Shown here one piece after another: positions 9,519 through 18,669 of a stretch of 64,000 bases of DNA (the stretch's first letter is position 1; the number at the start of each line of letters is the position of its first letter). Source of the stretch: Neoehrlichia mikurensis (GTDB taxonomy: Bacteria > Pseudomonadota > Alphaproteobacteria > Rickettsiales > Anaplasmataceae); contig NZ_CP066557.1 in the NCBI RefSeq assembly GCF_019186785.1, positions 620,001 to 684,000 of the forward strand, written 5' to 3'. The position numbers and the translations under genes are program-made. Below the pieces are notes generated by a model. The model searched no databases and had not been told where the DNA came from. It saw only the letters and a program-made list of their open reading frames with translations.

Positions 9519-9669
9519 TGATAAAAATTTTTAGTATTGTATCCATTATACAATTATTATTGCATAATACTATAGTTATGTTATGGAAAGTGCATTGATT
9601 AATAGTCTGGAGCTATATATGAAATAATGCTATATTGTTTTTTAGTTAAATAAAAATTTATTGCCTCAT

Positions 9670-10359
9670 TTAATTGGGTTTCATAGTAGAGCAATTATTA
9701 TGCTTTATTTTTTGTAACATTAATTCTGCTGCTTTTTGTTCAGCAGATTTTTTACTATTTCCCGTTGCTGTTGCTGTTCCATAATGTGGTAAACTTACTT
9801 CTACTGTAAAAATAGGACAGTGATCTAATCCAGATTTATTTGTTATTCGGTAATTGGGTATAGGTAATTCCTGTGTTTGTGCTAATTCTTGTAGAGTAGT
9901 CTTTGCATCTTGAGGAGGAAGTAACATGCGCTTAGCAGAAGATTCCCAATGTTGTAAGATAAATTCTTTGGCTGATTGTATGCCTCCATCTATATATATC
10001 GCACCAATTAGAGCTTCAAGTGCATTTTCTAAATTATTGAGATTCTCTTTCCCACCACAAGTTTTTTCTCCTTCTGACATTATTATAAATTGTCCTAAGT
10101 TAATAAATTGTGCTATTTCCACTATTTTTTTTTTGCAGATTAGAGCACTCTTTCTTTTTGCAAGATTACCTTCATTTTCTAAAGGAAAGAGATAAAAAAG
10201 CATGTCAGAGATAACCATATTGAGTACTGCATCTCCTAAAAATTCAAGACGTTCATAATTTATATTATTTGCTTGTAATGTACTAGGATGAGTTAAAGCT
10301 TCACGTAATAATTCTGTGTTTTTGAATTGGTATTTTATAAATTCTAGTATACTGCTCAT
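9670..10359 (-). CDS. rnc: Ribonuclease III
   Basis: A double-strand-specific endoribonuclease for rRNA processing. At 229 residues it has the standard two-domain form. The catalytic signature NYERLEFLGDAVL lies near residue 40, and the second acidic cluster is in ENALEALIGAIYIDGG. A C-terminal dsRNA-binding domain runs from about residue 155 (TTLQELAQTQ) to 222 (KKSAEQKAAELMLQKI). The start lies nine bases after the lolA stop, so it is the last member of the hflK-hflC-degP-lolA-rnc cluster. Confidence 0.96.
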   Translation of the reverse strand: MSSILEFIKYQFKNTELLREALTHPSTLQANNINYERLEFLGDAVLNMVISDMLFYLFPLENEGNLAKRKSALICKKKIVEIAQFINLGQFIIMSEGEKTCGGKENLNNLENALEALIGAIYIDGGIQSAKEFILQHWESSAKRMLLPPQDAKTTLQELAQTQELPIPNYRITNKSGLDHCPIFTVEVSLPHYGTATATGNSKKSAEQKAAELMLQKIKHNNCSTMKPN

Positions 10360-10368
10360 AATTTAATC

Positions 10369-10935
10369 TTAGTTTAACTCAACATGAAATTCTTTTTTAG
10401 ATATAAATTGATTAGTAATTATATTGTCAAATTTAATGGTTATATCTTGCTGTGATGGATAATTTATACTGAGTTTAGTAATAGCAATTGGAATTTTGTT
10501 AAATGTTACTTTAATAATAGAATTTGTGCTTAAATCTTTTATAGTAGCTATTTGTGTATTTGGATAATTAACTACATTTATGCAATTAAAGTTTATAATA
10601 TTACTAACATTATTACTCAGTAAATCAAATATTGGATTGTTGGCTGGAGCATACGTATATTCCTTAAGCTCTTTGTCATAATATGTAATAATCTTTTTTT
10701 TAATGACAATAGAAATATGAGTAGGGGGATAATAATTCCATTTTAAAAATCCAGGCTTTAACATTATAACAAATCCTTGCTGTATAGAATTATCATAATT
10801 AATCTGTGTAAAATCAGCTTTAAATGATAATATTTTATTCAGTAATTCATAGCACTTTGTATCATGTGATACCACACTACTAATAACACTATAAGGAAAG
10901 GTAACTAGTATTACAAATATTATTCCCCGCAACAT
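10369..10935 (-). CDS. lolA: LolA-family outer-membrane lipoprotein carrier
   Basis: Periplasmic chaperone of the LolA family, which ferries lipoproteins to the outer membrane. At 188 residues with a signal peptide (1-18) it has the right size. The hallmark pattern F-x-A-D-F-T-Q (SFKADFTQIN) is followed by GFVIMLKPGFLKWNYYPP, equivalent to the G-x-(L/M)-x-(L/M)-x-(K/R)-P-x-x-(F/L)-x-W block. It overlaps degP by one base. Assignment rests on family pattern rather than close identity, so 'LolA-like' is the safe reading. Confidence 0.85.
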   Translation of the reverse strand: MLRGIIFVILVTFPYSVISSVVSHDTKCYELLNKILSFKADFTQINYDNSIQQGFVIMLKPGFLKWNYYPPTHISIVIKKKIITYYDKELKEYTYAPANNPIFDLLSNNVSNIINFNCINVVNYPNTQIATIKDLSTNSIIKVTFNKIPIAITKLSINYPSQQDITIKFDNIITNQFISKKEFHVELN

Positions 10936-12377
10936 TATTTTAGTTTAATTGCTATAAATATTTGTGGATTATTTTCCCTCTGAATTCTTAATAATATACT
11001 TTTTTTACTTTTAGCCTTTTTTATTGCATTTTTGAAATCAGCGGTATTTTTAATAATTGTTTGATTAACTTGTGTAATAATGTCATTTTTTCTTATTCCT
11101 TTACTAAAGGCATCACTTTCGCGGTCTATTTTTAGCACAATTACCCCACTAACATCATTTGTTTCGTTTGTTTTGTAATCTTGTGGTATATTTCCAACAG
11201 TTAACCCTAGTGCTTCATTGTTAATAATTTGTGCATCTTGTGGTGTGGTATCAGAAACTTGATCATTACTTGAAAGTTTGCCAATGTTTACATTGATGCT
11301 AATAGTATTTCCATTTCGATATATTTTCATTGTAGCTTTCTTATTTGCTTCTGCTCTTCTAACAAGTTGAGTTAGTTGTTGTGCTTTTTCAGTTTTAACA
11401 CCATTGAATTCGAGAATAACATCACCAGGTTTAAGACCTGCTTTATCTGCTGGACTGTCCTTAACTACACTTGCAATTAATACTCCATTTGTATTTTTCA
11501 TGTTTAAAGATTCAAGCATATCCTGAGTTATTGCTTGTACTACTATCCCTAGCCAGCCATGTTCAACTTTTTTTCCTTGCGATAAAATATTTATAATAGG
11601 TGCAGCACTGTTAGATGGAATAGCAAAAGCAATACCTACATTTCCTCCACCTTGTTGAGGTGAAAAAATTGCGGTATTAATACCAATTACTTCTCCATCA
11701 GTATTGAATAAAGGACCTCCTGAATGACCACGATTAATAGCAGCATCAGTTTGCAAAAATTCATTGGAAGTTCCCATGTCAATATCACGTCCTCTTGCGG
11801 AAATTATGCCAGTACTTACCGATACTCCAAGTCCAAATGGATTACCAATAGCTAATACCCAATCTCCTACTAGTGCATTATCAGAATTTCCAAGTTTAAC
11901 ATATGCAAGTTTTTTATTGACTTTAACTTTCAATACTGCAATATCAGTTTGAGGATCTGTACCTAATACTGAAGCCCTTGCTTGCGTATTATCACTAAAT
12001 GTAACGGTAATTTTAGTTGCGTTTGCAATAACATGATAATTTGTAACAATTATTCCTGATTCATCTATAATAAACCCTGATCCTAAAGATGTTGCTTCTC
12101 TTGGTTCAGAAGGCATTTTGTTAAAAAATGGTTCAAAATTTTCTAAGAACTCTTCCAACATCCCCCTGGGAATACCAGGAAAGCGGAAGAATTGTTTTCC
12201 TCCTTTATAACGTTCTCCATTGGATATAACTTGCTCTGTGGATATATTAACAACCCCTGGAATTAATTTTTTAGTTAAATGTGAAAAGCCTTGATTATGC
12301 AAATGTGATGTGTCTGCAAAACTAGAAGTGGTACTTATTAATGTTAATAATATAAGTAATAAAAACCTTTTTTTCAC
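10935..12377 (-). CDS. degP: Periplasmic serine protease/chaperone DegP (HtrA family)
   Basis: Degrades or refolds misfolded envelope proteins. The 480-residue protein has a signal peptide (1-21), a trypsin-like domain with catalytic H115 (TNYHVIAN), D145 (TDIAVLK) and S219 (GHSGGPLFN), then two PDZ domains (about 265-360 and 390-480). The usual GNSGGP active-site loop reads GHSGGP here; the serine is intact. It follows hflC with a two-base gap, placing it in an envelope quality-control operon with the FtsH regulators HflK and HflC. Confidence 0.95.
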   Translation of the reverse strand: MKKRFLLLILLTLISTTSSFADTSHLHNQGFSHLTKKLIPGVVNISTEQVISNGERYKGGKQFFRFPGIPRGMLEEFLENFEPFFNKMPSEPREATSLGSGFIIDESGIIVTNYHVIANATKITVTFSDNTQARASVLGTDPQTDIAVLKVKVNKKLAYVKLGNSDNALVGDWVLAIGNPFGLGVSVSTGIISARGRDIDMGTSNEFLQTDAAINRGHSGGPLFNTDGEVIGINTAIFSPQQGGGNVGIAFAIPSNSAAPIINILSQGKKVEHGWLGIVVQAITQDMLESLNMKNTNGVLIASVVKDSPADKAGLKPGDVILEFNGVKTEKAQQLTQLVRRAEANKKATMKIYRNGNTISINVNIGKLSSNDQVSDTTPQDAQIINNEALGLTVGNIPQDYKTNETNDVSGVIVLKIDRESDAFSKGIRKNDIITQVNQTIIKNTADFKNAIKKAKSKKSILLRIQRENNPQIFIAIKLK

Positions 12378-12379
12378 AA

Positions 12380-13246
12380 CTACCCCCTATTTTTATTGAA
12401 AGGACCCATAAAATCATTATTTGGTGATAAAATAAATTTAGTTTTATCATTTGAGAATGTTTTTTTGTAAGCTTGCATTGTACGGTAAAAACTAAAAAAT
12501 TCCGGATCAGCCTTTAAGGCATTATTATAAATTTTTGATGCTTTTGCTTCTCCTTCTCCTCGAATAATTTGTGCCTCTTTTATAGCATTAGCAATGACTA
12601 TACGTTTTTGTAATTCTGCATCGGACTTTATTTTTTGTGAGATTTCTTCTCCTTCAGCTCTAATTTCCTTAGCCTCTTTTTCTCTATCTGTTTGCATACG
12701 TCGGAAAATAGCAGAACTATTTTCTTCTGGTAAATCTGCTCTTTTGATTCTCACATCTATCATTTCTATTCCAAATTTCTGAGATTCCTTGCTAACGCCT
12801 TGTTGTATTAGCGACATAACATCAGATCTTGCTTCATTTAAAAAGTTGATTAAAGCAACACTACCAACTTTTTCACGAAGATTTGCTTCAATAATTGAGC
12901 TTAACCTATTTTCTAACCCTATTTCAGTTCTTACAGTTTGATAAAACTTAACAGGATCAATGATTTTATATTTCGCATAAAAATCAACAATAAATCTTTT
13001 TTGATCAGCAGCAATAACCTCACAAGAATTTGATCTAATATCAATAACTCTATTATCAATGTAAATCACCTTATCAATAATAGGAATTTTTACGTATAGT
13101 CCACTATTATGTATTTTTTGTACAATCTTTCCAAATTGTAAAACTATTGCTTGTTGTGCCTCATTTACAATAAATATTGAGTTATACAATAACACAACTG
13201 TAAAAAATGCTAAAACGCTTAACCATATTTTAAGTGATCCATTCAT
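12380..13246 (-). CDS. hflC: FtsH-regulating band-7 protein HflC
   Basis: An inner-membrane SPFH/band-7 protein that, with HflK, forms a cage around the FtsH protease. It has 288 residues: one N-terminal transmembrane helix (about 7-26), then the HflC entry block VNEAQQAIVLQFGKIV, the band-7 core with DVRIKRADLPEENSSAIFRRM, and a charged coiled region ending in the FYRTMQAYKKTF block. It lies between hflK (12-bp gap) and degP (2-bp gap). Confidence 0.95.
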   Translation of the reverse strand: MNGSLKIWLSVLAFFTVVLLYNSIFIVNEAQQAIVLQFGKIVQKIHNSGLYVKIPIIDKVIYIDNRVIDIRSNSCEVIAADQKRFIVDFYAKYKIIDPVKFYQTVRTEIGLENRLSSIIEANLREKVGSVALINFLNEARSDVMSLIQQGVSKESQKFGIEMIDVRIKRADLPEENSSAIFRRMQTDREKEAKEIRAEGEEISQKIKSDAELQKRIVIANAIKEAQIIRGEGEAKASKIYNNALKADPEFFSFYRTMQAYKKTFSNDKTKFILSPNNDFMGPFNKNRG

Positions 13247-13258
13247 AGAACTACCTTG

Positions 13259-14314
13259 TTATTTTTTTACAGAATTTGTTAACGGTAAGTAAGAAAACAT
13301 TCCGTTTAAATCTTCACTTACTACAATTTTATCTGCTTTATGTAATATATCTTCCATTGTTTCTAGATACATACGATTTTTTACAGCTAATGGTTGATTA
13401 ATGTATTCTTTATGAATAGCAGTAAATTTTTTTGCATCACCTTCAGCTTTATTAATTACTTCACTTCTATATGCTTCGGCATCGAGCTTAATTTTTATAG
13501 CTTCCCCTTTAGCTTTGGGTAGGATTTCATTTCTATAAGCATAAGCTTCGTTTATTACTTTTTCCTTGTCAGCTCTGGCGCTTTGTACATCTCTAAAAGA
13601 ACTAATAACTTTTTCTGGAGGATCGACTTTTTTTAATTGAATAGAGAGTATTTCAATTCCCATTTGGTATTGATTAAGAATATTTTGTAATAGTGTTTTT
13701 GTTTCATGAGCAATTGATGCCCTTCCTTTACCTTCAATTGCAAAAGAGATAGTGCTTTTCCCTATAATTTCACGCATGGCACTTTCTGCTGCATTTTTTA
13801 CTGTTGCTCCAGGTCTGTAGTCGCGTACTTTAAAAAGATAATTATATGCATTATTAATACGCCACTGTACATCAAAATTAATATTCACGATGTTTTCATC
13901 TCCAGTTAACATAACGCCTTCACCATGATCTGTTGAGGAGTCTGCATGAATGTTGGAACCTATTTCCTCTTTGTTTATTACTTTAACTTTTATATTAATA
14001 ACATTTCCAATAGGATAGGGAAAATAATACTGCAAACCAGGTCCTACAGTATTATGATATTTTCCAAATAGTAATCTTACACTTTCTTCTTCAGGATGCA
14101 CAATATAAAATCCAGTACAGATGTAAATGCATAGCAATGCTATTACAATAAGTAAAAAACGTATTTTATTTAAAAAGAATCCTTGATTATTTTCTAATAG
14201 CTTAAAAATCTGATTGAACTTTTTAGTTATTTTGCCCAATTTTAATTCATTAGAATGATTTGTAAATTGATTAGAATTTTTCTTTGTATTCCATGGATCG
14301 TTGTCATCTATCAT
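13259..14314 (-). CDS. hflK: FtsH-regulating band-7 protein HflK
   Basis: Partner of HflC. It has 351 residues with the HflK-type N-terminal tail (DDNDPWNTKK), a transmembrane helix at about 51-70, a GPGLQYYFPYPIG motif, and the band-7 domain with VQWRINNAYNYLFKVRD and a long coiled segment (SARADKEKVINEAYAYRNE). It is the first gene of the minus-strand cluster hflK-hflC-degP-lolA-rnc. The promoter is presumably in the AT-rich 14315-14470 gap, though no element is convincing. Confidence 0.95.
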   Translation of the reverse strand: MIDDNDPWNTKKNSNQFTNHSNELKLGKITKKFNQIFKLLENNQGFFLNKIRFLLIVIALLCIYICTGFYIVHPEEESVRLLFGKYHNTVGPGLQYYFPYPIGNVINIKVKVINKEEIGSNIHADSSTDHGEGVMLTGDENIVNINFDVQWRINNAYNYLFKVRDYRPGATVKNAAESAMREIIGKSTISFAIEGKGRASIAHETKTLLQNILNQYQMGIEILSIQLKKVDPPEKVISSFRDVQSARADKEKVINEAYAYRNEILPKAKGEAIKIKLDAEAYRSEVINKAEGDAKKFTAIHKEYINQPLAVKNRMYLETMEDILHKADKIVVSEDLNGMFSYLPLTNSVKK

Positions 14315-14469
14315 AAAATTATGCTAACATTTAGAAATGAATTGTAAATATAAAATAATAAAAAAGTATTATTTAGTATACAAAAATTAAGTTTAACCAT
14401 AATCTAATTATTTATCAATTATAAAATTAGTCTTATAAAACTATTTCTGTGTGCATTATGTTAATTAAA

Positions 14470-14685
14470 TCAGTTTTTATTGTTATGAGATTTTATGGAT
14501 GACAGATAATTATAAATTTCTTTATCAGAGTTTTGAGACGATTGTTCAACATTTTGTGGTTTGACCTTAAAAGGTGTATTATTATGTAAGTGAACAAAGC
14601 TATTATTACTTTTTTTGTAATATATTGCTAAAATAATGATAATAGCAATTATGTATATGGATATCAATAATTTTGCGCTTTTCAT
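14470..14685 (-). CDS. Small single-pass membrane protein, unknown
   Basis: A 71-residue frame with one strongly hydrophobic segment (about residues 7-24) followed by a polar, Asn/Ser/Lys-rich tail. I recognise no family. It lies 155 bp upstream of hflK on the same strand. No clear ribosome site precedes the ATG. It may be a real small gene or a chance frame; the N-terminal membrane segment with a positive-inside start (MKSAK) slightly favours a real gene. Confidence 0.4.
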   Translation of the reverse strand: MKSAKLLISIYIIAIIIILAIYYKKSNNSFVHLHNNTPFKVKPQNVEQSSQNSDKEIYNYLSSIKSHNNKN

Positions 14686-16293
14686 ATTTAGTACTGATTT
14701 TAACTATATATGATAGTTGCTTATATAGAAAATGATTATTGAATACAAGCAATTTTTTCAAATATTGATGATGAATGCATAAAAAATTAATAATTTTAGG
14801 ACTTAATAGTTCTTGATAATATCCTAAATACGCTACAAATTTATATAATGAAGATATGCATAAATGATTATATAATGATTATATATTATATATAATGCAG
14901 TATTATATAGAGCTGTATTTATATTTAATGTAAAGCCAATAAAAATAACCTATAGTTAGCATCTAAACTGCGCTAAGAAGCCCTAAAGTATACTACCCTT
15001 AGCTTTTGACAAAGCTTATGTTAATGAACACATCAAACAAATGAAAGTAACGTTAATAAACGTATTTTATATAATAAGTCAACAAAACTTATGCAAGAAA
15101 TCAACCTAAATGATATTTGCTAAATTCATAGCACATATAAAACTATTTATAAATATGGACAATAACTTGTACCATATTTATATATCAACGTTACCCCAAA
15201 TATTTGATGATTATTACTTATCATCAGCCTAATGTTTTTTTATGGTGCAGCTTTACATTCAAATGTTTCAGCATTCATACCTATACCTGCAGCAAATTTA
15301 TTAATTAATTTTGCTGAGCCAAAAATTTGCTGCAGGTATAGGTATGAATGCTGAAACATTTGAATGTAAAGCTCCATAAATACATTGAATTGTTTCTAGT
15401 AACATTAATAGAGAAGTGTTGTTTATGTAACTATTATGATTATTGTTAGTATATTTTGAAAGAGATTTATATGATTCTGTTGAGTGTGGGCTTTTATTAG
15501 CAGTATATGTAGTTATATTTGATAATATATTCTGTATTATGGTGATTAGTTAAAGAAGTAAAATAATTTATAGAGAACTGCTTTTGTAAGAAAAGAGAAG
15601 TAATTATAGAGTGCGCTTTAGTATTTGATGTTATTTGGGTATTGTACTGTGTTCCATATTGTTTTTGTTCTTTTGTAAGCAACAATGTGAGCCGGTAATA
15701 GTTAATTTACTTCAGTATTACAACAGCAGTAATAAGCATATGGAAGTTTTTGCTAGCTGTTAATATTTTAGGTGAATTTATAACTTATTAGTATAAACAT
15801 TAAATTATTAGAGTGCACAGATAATTTATGAAAGGTGCTATTGCGATTTTCAAGACACTATGAGTGGTTTTTTTTAATGATTTAACACTATTGTATTAGC
15901 TTTTGCTAACTTTGATTACATGACTTATATACCTGCTAATGTTTTTGTACTAGTAATGGTTACAATAACTCCTATTACCTTTACCTATATTCTTTCTATT
16001 TCGTCTTTTTTTTGTTTTTTATTATATACAAACCTTGATCTAATATGTAAAAAGAAGAATTGTATTTTATAAAAAAAAATATACTATAAATTGTATATTT
16101 ATATATATAAGTGAAAATTTTAGAAAGAATATAGAGTAATTATATACCTCAAATCTTATAGTGTTGGAGAGAGATAAGTTTTATATATAACATTAATTAG
16201 ATATTAATTATATATTAGTATAAGTAATTTTGTATAATGCATGTATTTTATCAATATGCTTTGTATAATTGCGTAATGTTTGGTCATTAAGAT
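14686..16293. other. Non-coding 1.6-kb region with gene debris upstream of the virB4 paralogue
   Basis: No intact gene is supported. It contains the large inverted repeat at 15239-15380. A less AT-rich patch at about 14960-15230 reads, on the plus strand, as a frame containing AFDKAYVNEHIKQM, a stop, and then YISTLPQIFDDYY. This faintly recalls the D-x-A-Y-V and L-P blocks of DUF4142 proteins and may be a dead gene; that reading is speculative. Confidence 0.4.
15239..15380. repeat. Long perfect inverted repeat (51-bp core arms, 23-nt spacer)
   Basis: Positions 15249-15299 are the exact reverse complement of 15323-15373. Outside the core the arms continue for seven more matching bases, with a three-base insertion in the left arm (15246-15248). 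Read outward, each arm encodes the same peptide tail, AAGIGMNAETFECKA, then Pro (right) or Ala-Pro (left), then a TAA stop. The arms therefore look like two head-to-head copies of the 3' end of one gene that is not otherwise in the window. As RNA it would form a very stable hairpin. Confidence 0.95.
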
Positions 16294-18669
16294 ATGTTTT
16301 CTTTTAAAAGCTTGGTGAATAATCTTGTATTCAACACTGATGATAATAATGTACATGATAAGGATCATAGAACAAAGGATAATAGAATAGATTTCATTTC
16401 AGCAGCTTGTCATTATAATGAAAATACTATTCTTAATAGAAATGGCGAACTTGTACAAATTGTGAAAATAGAGGGTTATGCTTCAAATATAGAAGAGTAT
16501 AAGGATGTAAGAGAGATAATACGGCAAAGTATTATTGAGATAGCGGAATGTCTTGAGGTTTCTTTCTGGATATATACAGTGAGAAAACATCATACATTTG
16601 ATTCACAGTGGGTAGCTAAAGATAAATTTTCTGATGAATTACATGAAATGTATAAAGTACATACAAATCAGGAATATGATACGTATGTAACAGAGTTATA
16701 TATAGCAATTGTAACTAGTCATTTGCAAGAAAATATTAAATCATTAATAAAGGCACTATCTTTTAAACATTTAAAGAAAATACATAAAGAATTTTTATGT
16801 CAAAAGTTTAATGTACTGGATAAAGTGACTAATAATATACTAGATAATCTAAAATGTTTTCATGTTAAAAAATTGGGATTATTACTAACTGATACAGGAA
16901 ATTATAGATCAGAGTTGTTAGAATTTTTGAATTATTTAGTTACTTTTAGACATGATGAATGCTTTCTTGAACGTAAAAATAATGCCTATATATCTTCTAA
17001 ATATAAGATAGATATGGGATTTAATACGTTTAGAATTACAGATAATGATAGTAAAAAGTTAGGTACTATTCTGGGAATTAAGGAATATTTAGGACTGTCA
17101 TCGAATGCAATAAATATCTGTTTACAACAAAACTGTGAATTTGTAGTTGTAGAAATTATTAAATTAATAAATAGTAAAAACGTAATGAAAGTTTTTAAAA
17201 AACAAGCAGATATTTTTCGGATAAGTGGGGATCAAAAGCTTAGTCAAGTAATGTGTTTAAATGATTTTGTAAACACTGATAATGAATTTGGTTTTTGTGA
17301 ACACAAAATTAACTTTATTATTATATCTGATACAATACAAATGTTACAGAGAAATATTGTGTCTATTGTTGCCGCTTTATCAGTTATTGGAGCTATATCT
17401 GTAAGACTTGATTTAAGTATGGAAGATAATTTTTGGTCACATATACCAGGTAATTTTCCTTTTGTATTAAACATGCGATGTTGTGTAGTAAAGCATGCAT
17501 GTGTTTTTGCTATGTTAGACAATTTTTCTGTAGGAGCATTAAGATATGGAAAATGGGGTGAAGCAATAAGTATATTTTTTTCTCATAATAAACCTTATTT
17601 TTTTAATTTTCACGTTCAAAATTATGGTCATTGTCTATTTATGGGACCGCATAATTCTTCAATGACTGTGTTAATTAATTTTATATTATCAGAGTCAAGA
17701 AAGATTAATACAAAGATTATATTGTGTGATTATAGTGGGAAGTCTGTTATTTTTGCTAAAGCTTTATGTGGAAAATATTATAGAATAGATTATAAAGCTA
17801 ATAATAATATTTTTTCTTTTTATCCTTTTAATATTGAGGATTGTGCCATGAATCGTAATATTATGGCAGGGATCTTAAGAAGAATGAACTATGCAACGAA
17901 ATTAATAAATGATGAAGAAGAAAAGTTAATTAATAAAGTAGTTGATGATTTATTTGCCATTCCTATAGAAATTAGAACGCATGATAAGATTTCCGAATGT
18001 TTATCTGTTCTTGGTCAAGGTGTGAATGATTGGATTAATGAAGGTGAGTTTTCACATCTTATAAGAAGTGGTAACAGTATTAATTTTATAGAAGATTTTA
18101 TAGGTATTAATATCGGAATTATTATTAATAAACCCAAATGTATTTCAGTAATCATGTATTACTTTTTTAATATTTTGGAAGCATACCTTGATGGTTCTCC
18201 TACAATTCTGGTAATATATGAAGCATGGATAATGGATATAATTTTTTTATCGAAAGACGAATTTGATAATTGGGTACATAGAATGGGACAATTAAATGTT
18301 GTTATTATTTTTGCTTCTGAGAGTGTGCATGCTATGACTTCTAGTAAGACTATAGGATACTTAAATAAGCACATTGAAACTAGGGTGTTTATGCCAAATG
18401 TTGTAACAAGTGGTCAACTTTCTATGCAGACTTTTGGTCTGTCAAGACAAGAATTAAATGTTATGTTTCAAATATCTGAACATAAAAGTCAATTTTTTAT
18501 TAAACAAGGTAGTACTTCAACAGTATTAAAATTAGATATAAAAGATAAAAAGGAAGTTAAAGTATTATCTGCTACTAGAGAAAGTATTCAATATATGTAT
18601 GATGCTATAAAGGAAAAGGGAGAGAATGTAGAAGATTGGCTACCTATCTTCTATTCGAAAAGTATTTAG
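16294..18669 (+). CDS. Divergent type IV secretion VirB4 paralogue with broken nucleotide-binding motifs
   Basis: At 791 residues it matches VirB4/TrbE length and layout: an N-terminal CagE/TrbE/VirB domain (NENTILNRNGELVQIVKIEGY near residue 50), a middle block (HIPGNFPFVLNMRC), and a C-terminal ATPase-like domain. The Walker A position reads G451-P-H-N-S-S-M-T458, so the P-loop glycine and invariant lysine are missing (GPHNSSMT against GxxxxGKT). The Walker B position reads TILVIYEAW, with Tyr642 where the Mg-binding Asp should be; Glu643 is kept. Rickettsiales are known to carry a second, degenerate VirB4, and this fits that copy. ATP hydrolysis is unlikely, so a structural or regulatory role in the VirB complex is inferred. 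It stands alone, with large gaps on both sides. Confidence 0.88.
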   Translation: MFSFKSLVNNLVFNTDDNNVHDKDHRTKDNRIDFISAACHYNENTILNRNGELVQIVKIEGYASNIEEYKDVREIIRQSIIEIAECLEVSFWIYTVRKHHTFDSQWVAKDKFSDELHEMYKVHTNQEYDTYVTELYIAIVTSHLQENIKSLIKALSFKHLKKIHKEFLCQKFNVLDKVTNNILDNLKCFHVKKLGLLLTDTGNYRSELLEFLNYLVTFRHDECFLERKNNAYISSKYKIDMGFNTFRITDNDSKKLGTILGIKEYLGLSSNAINICLQQNCEFVVVEIIKLINSKNVMKVFKKQADIFRISGDQKLSQVMCLNDFVNTDNEFGFCEHKINFIIISDTIQMLQRNIVSIVAALSVIGAISVRLDLSMEDNFWSHIPGNFPFVLNMRCCVVKHACVFAMLDNFSVGALRYGKWGEAISIFFSHNKPYFFNFHVQNYGHCLFMGPHNSSMTVLINFILSESRKINTKIILCDYSGKSVIFAKALCGKYYRIDYKANNNIFSFYPFNIEDCAMNRNIMAGILRRMNYATKLINDEEEKLINKVVDDLFAIPIEIRTHDKISECLSVLGQGVNDWINEGEFSHLIRSGNSINFIEDFIGINIGIIINKPKCISVIMYYFFNILEAYLDGSPTILVIYEAWIMDIIFLSKDEFDNWVHRMGQLNVVIIFASESVHAMTSSKTIGYLNKHIETRVFMPNVVTSGQLSMQTFGLSRQELNVMFQISEHKSQFFIKQGSTSTVLKLDIKDKKEVKVLSATRESIQYMYDAIKEKGENVEDWLPIFYSKSI

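Noticed and set aside
9395..9598. Plus-strand hydrophobic frame of 67 codons
   Set aside because: Overlaps the ctaG signal/anchor region on the opposite strand; its hydrophobicity follows from AT-rich antisense codons.
14960..15230. Possible DUF4142-like pseudogene
   Set aside because: Only two short phrases match and a stop lies between them; kept as a remark on the region, not called as a feature.
15497..15685. Minus-strand 62-codon frame between the inverted repeat and the virB4 paralogue
   Set aside because: No ribosome site, no family resemblance, polar low-complexity content; not enough support for a gene.
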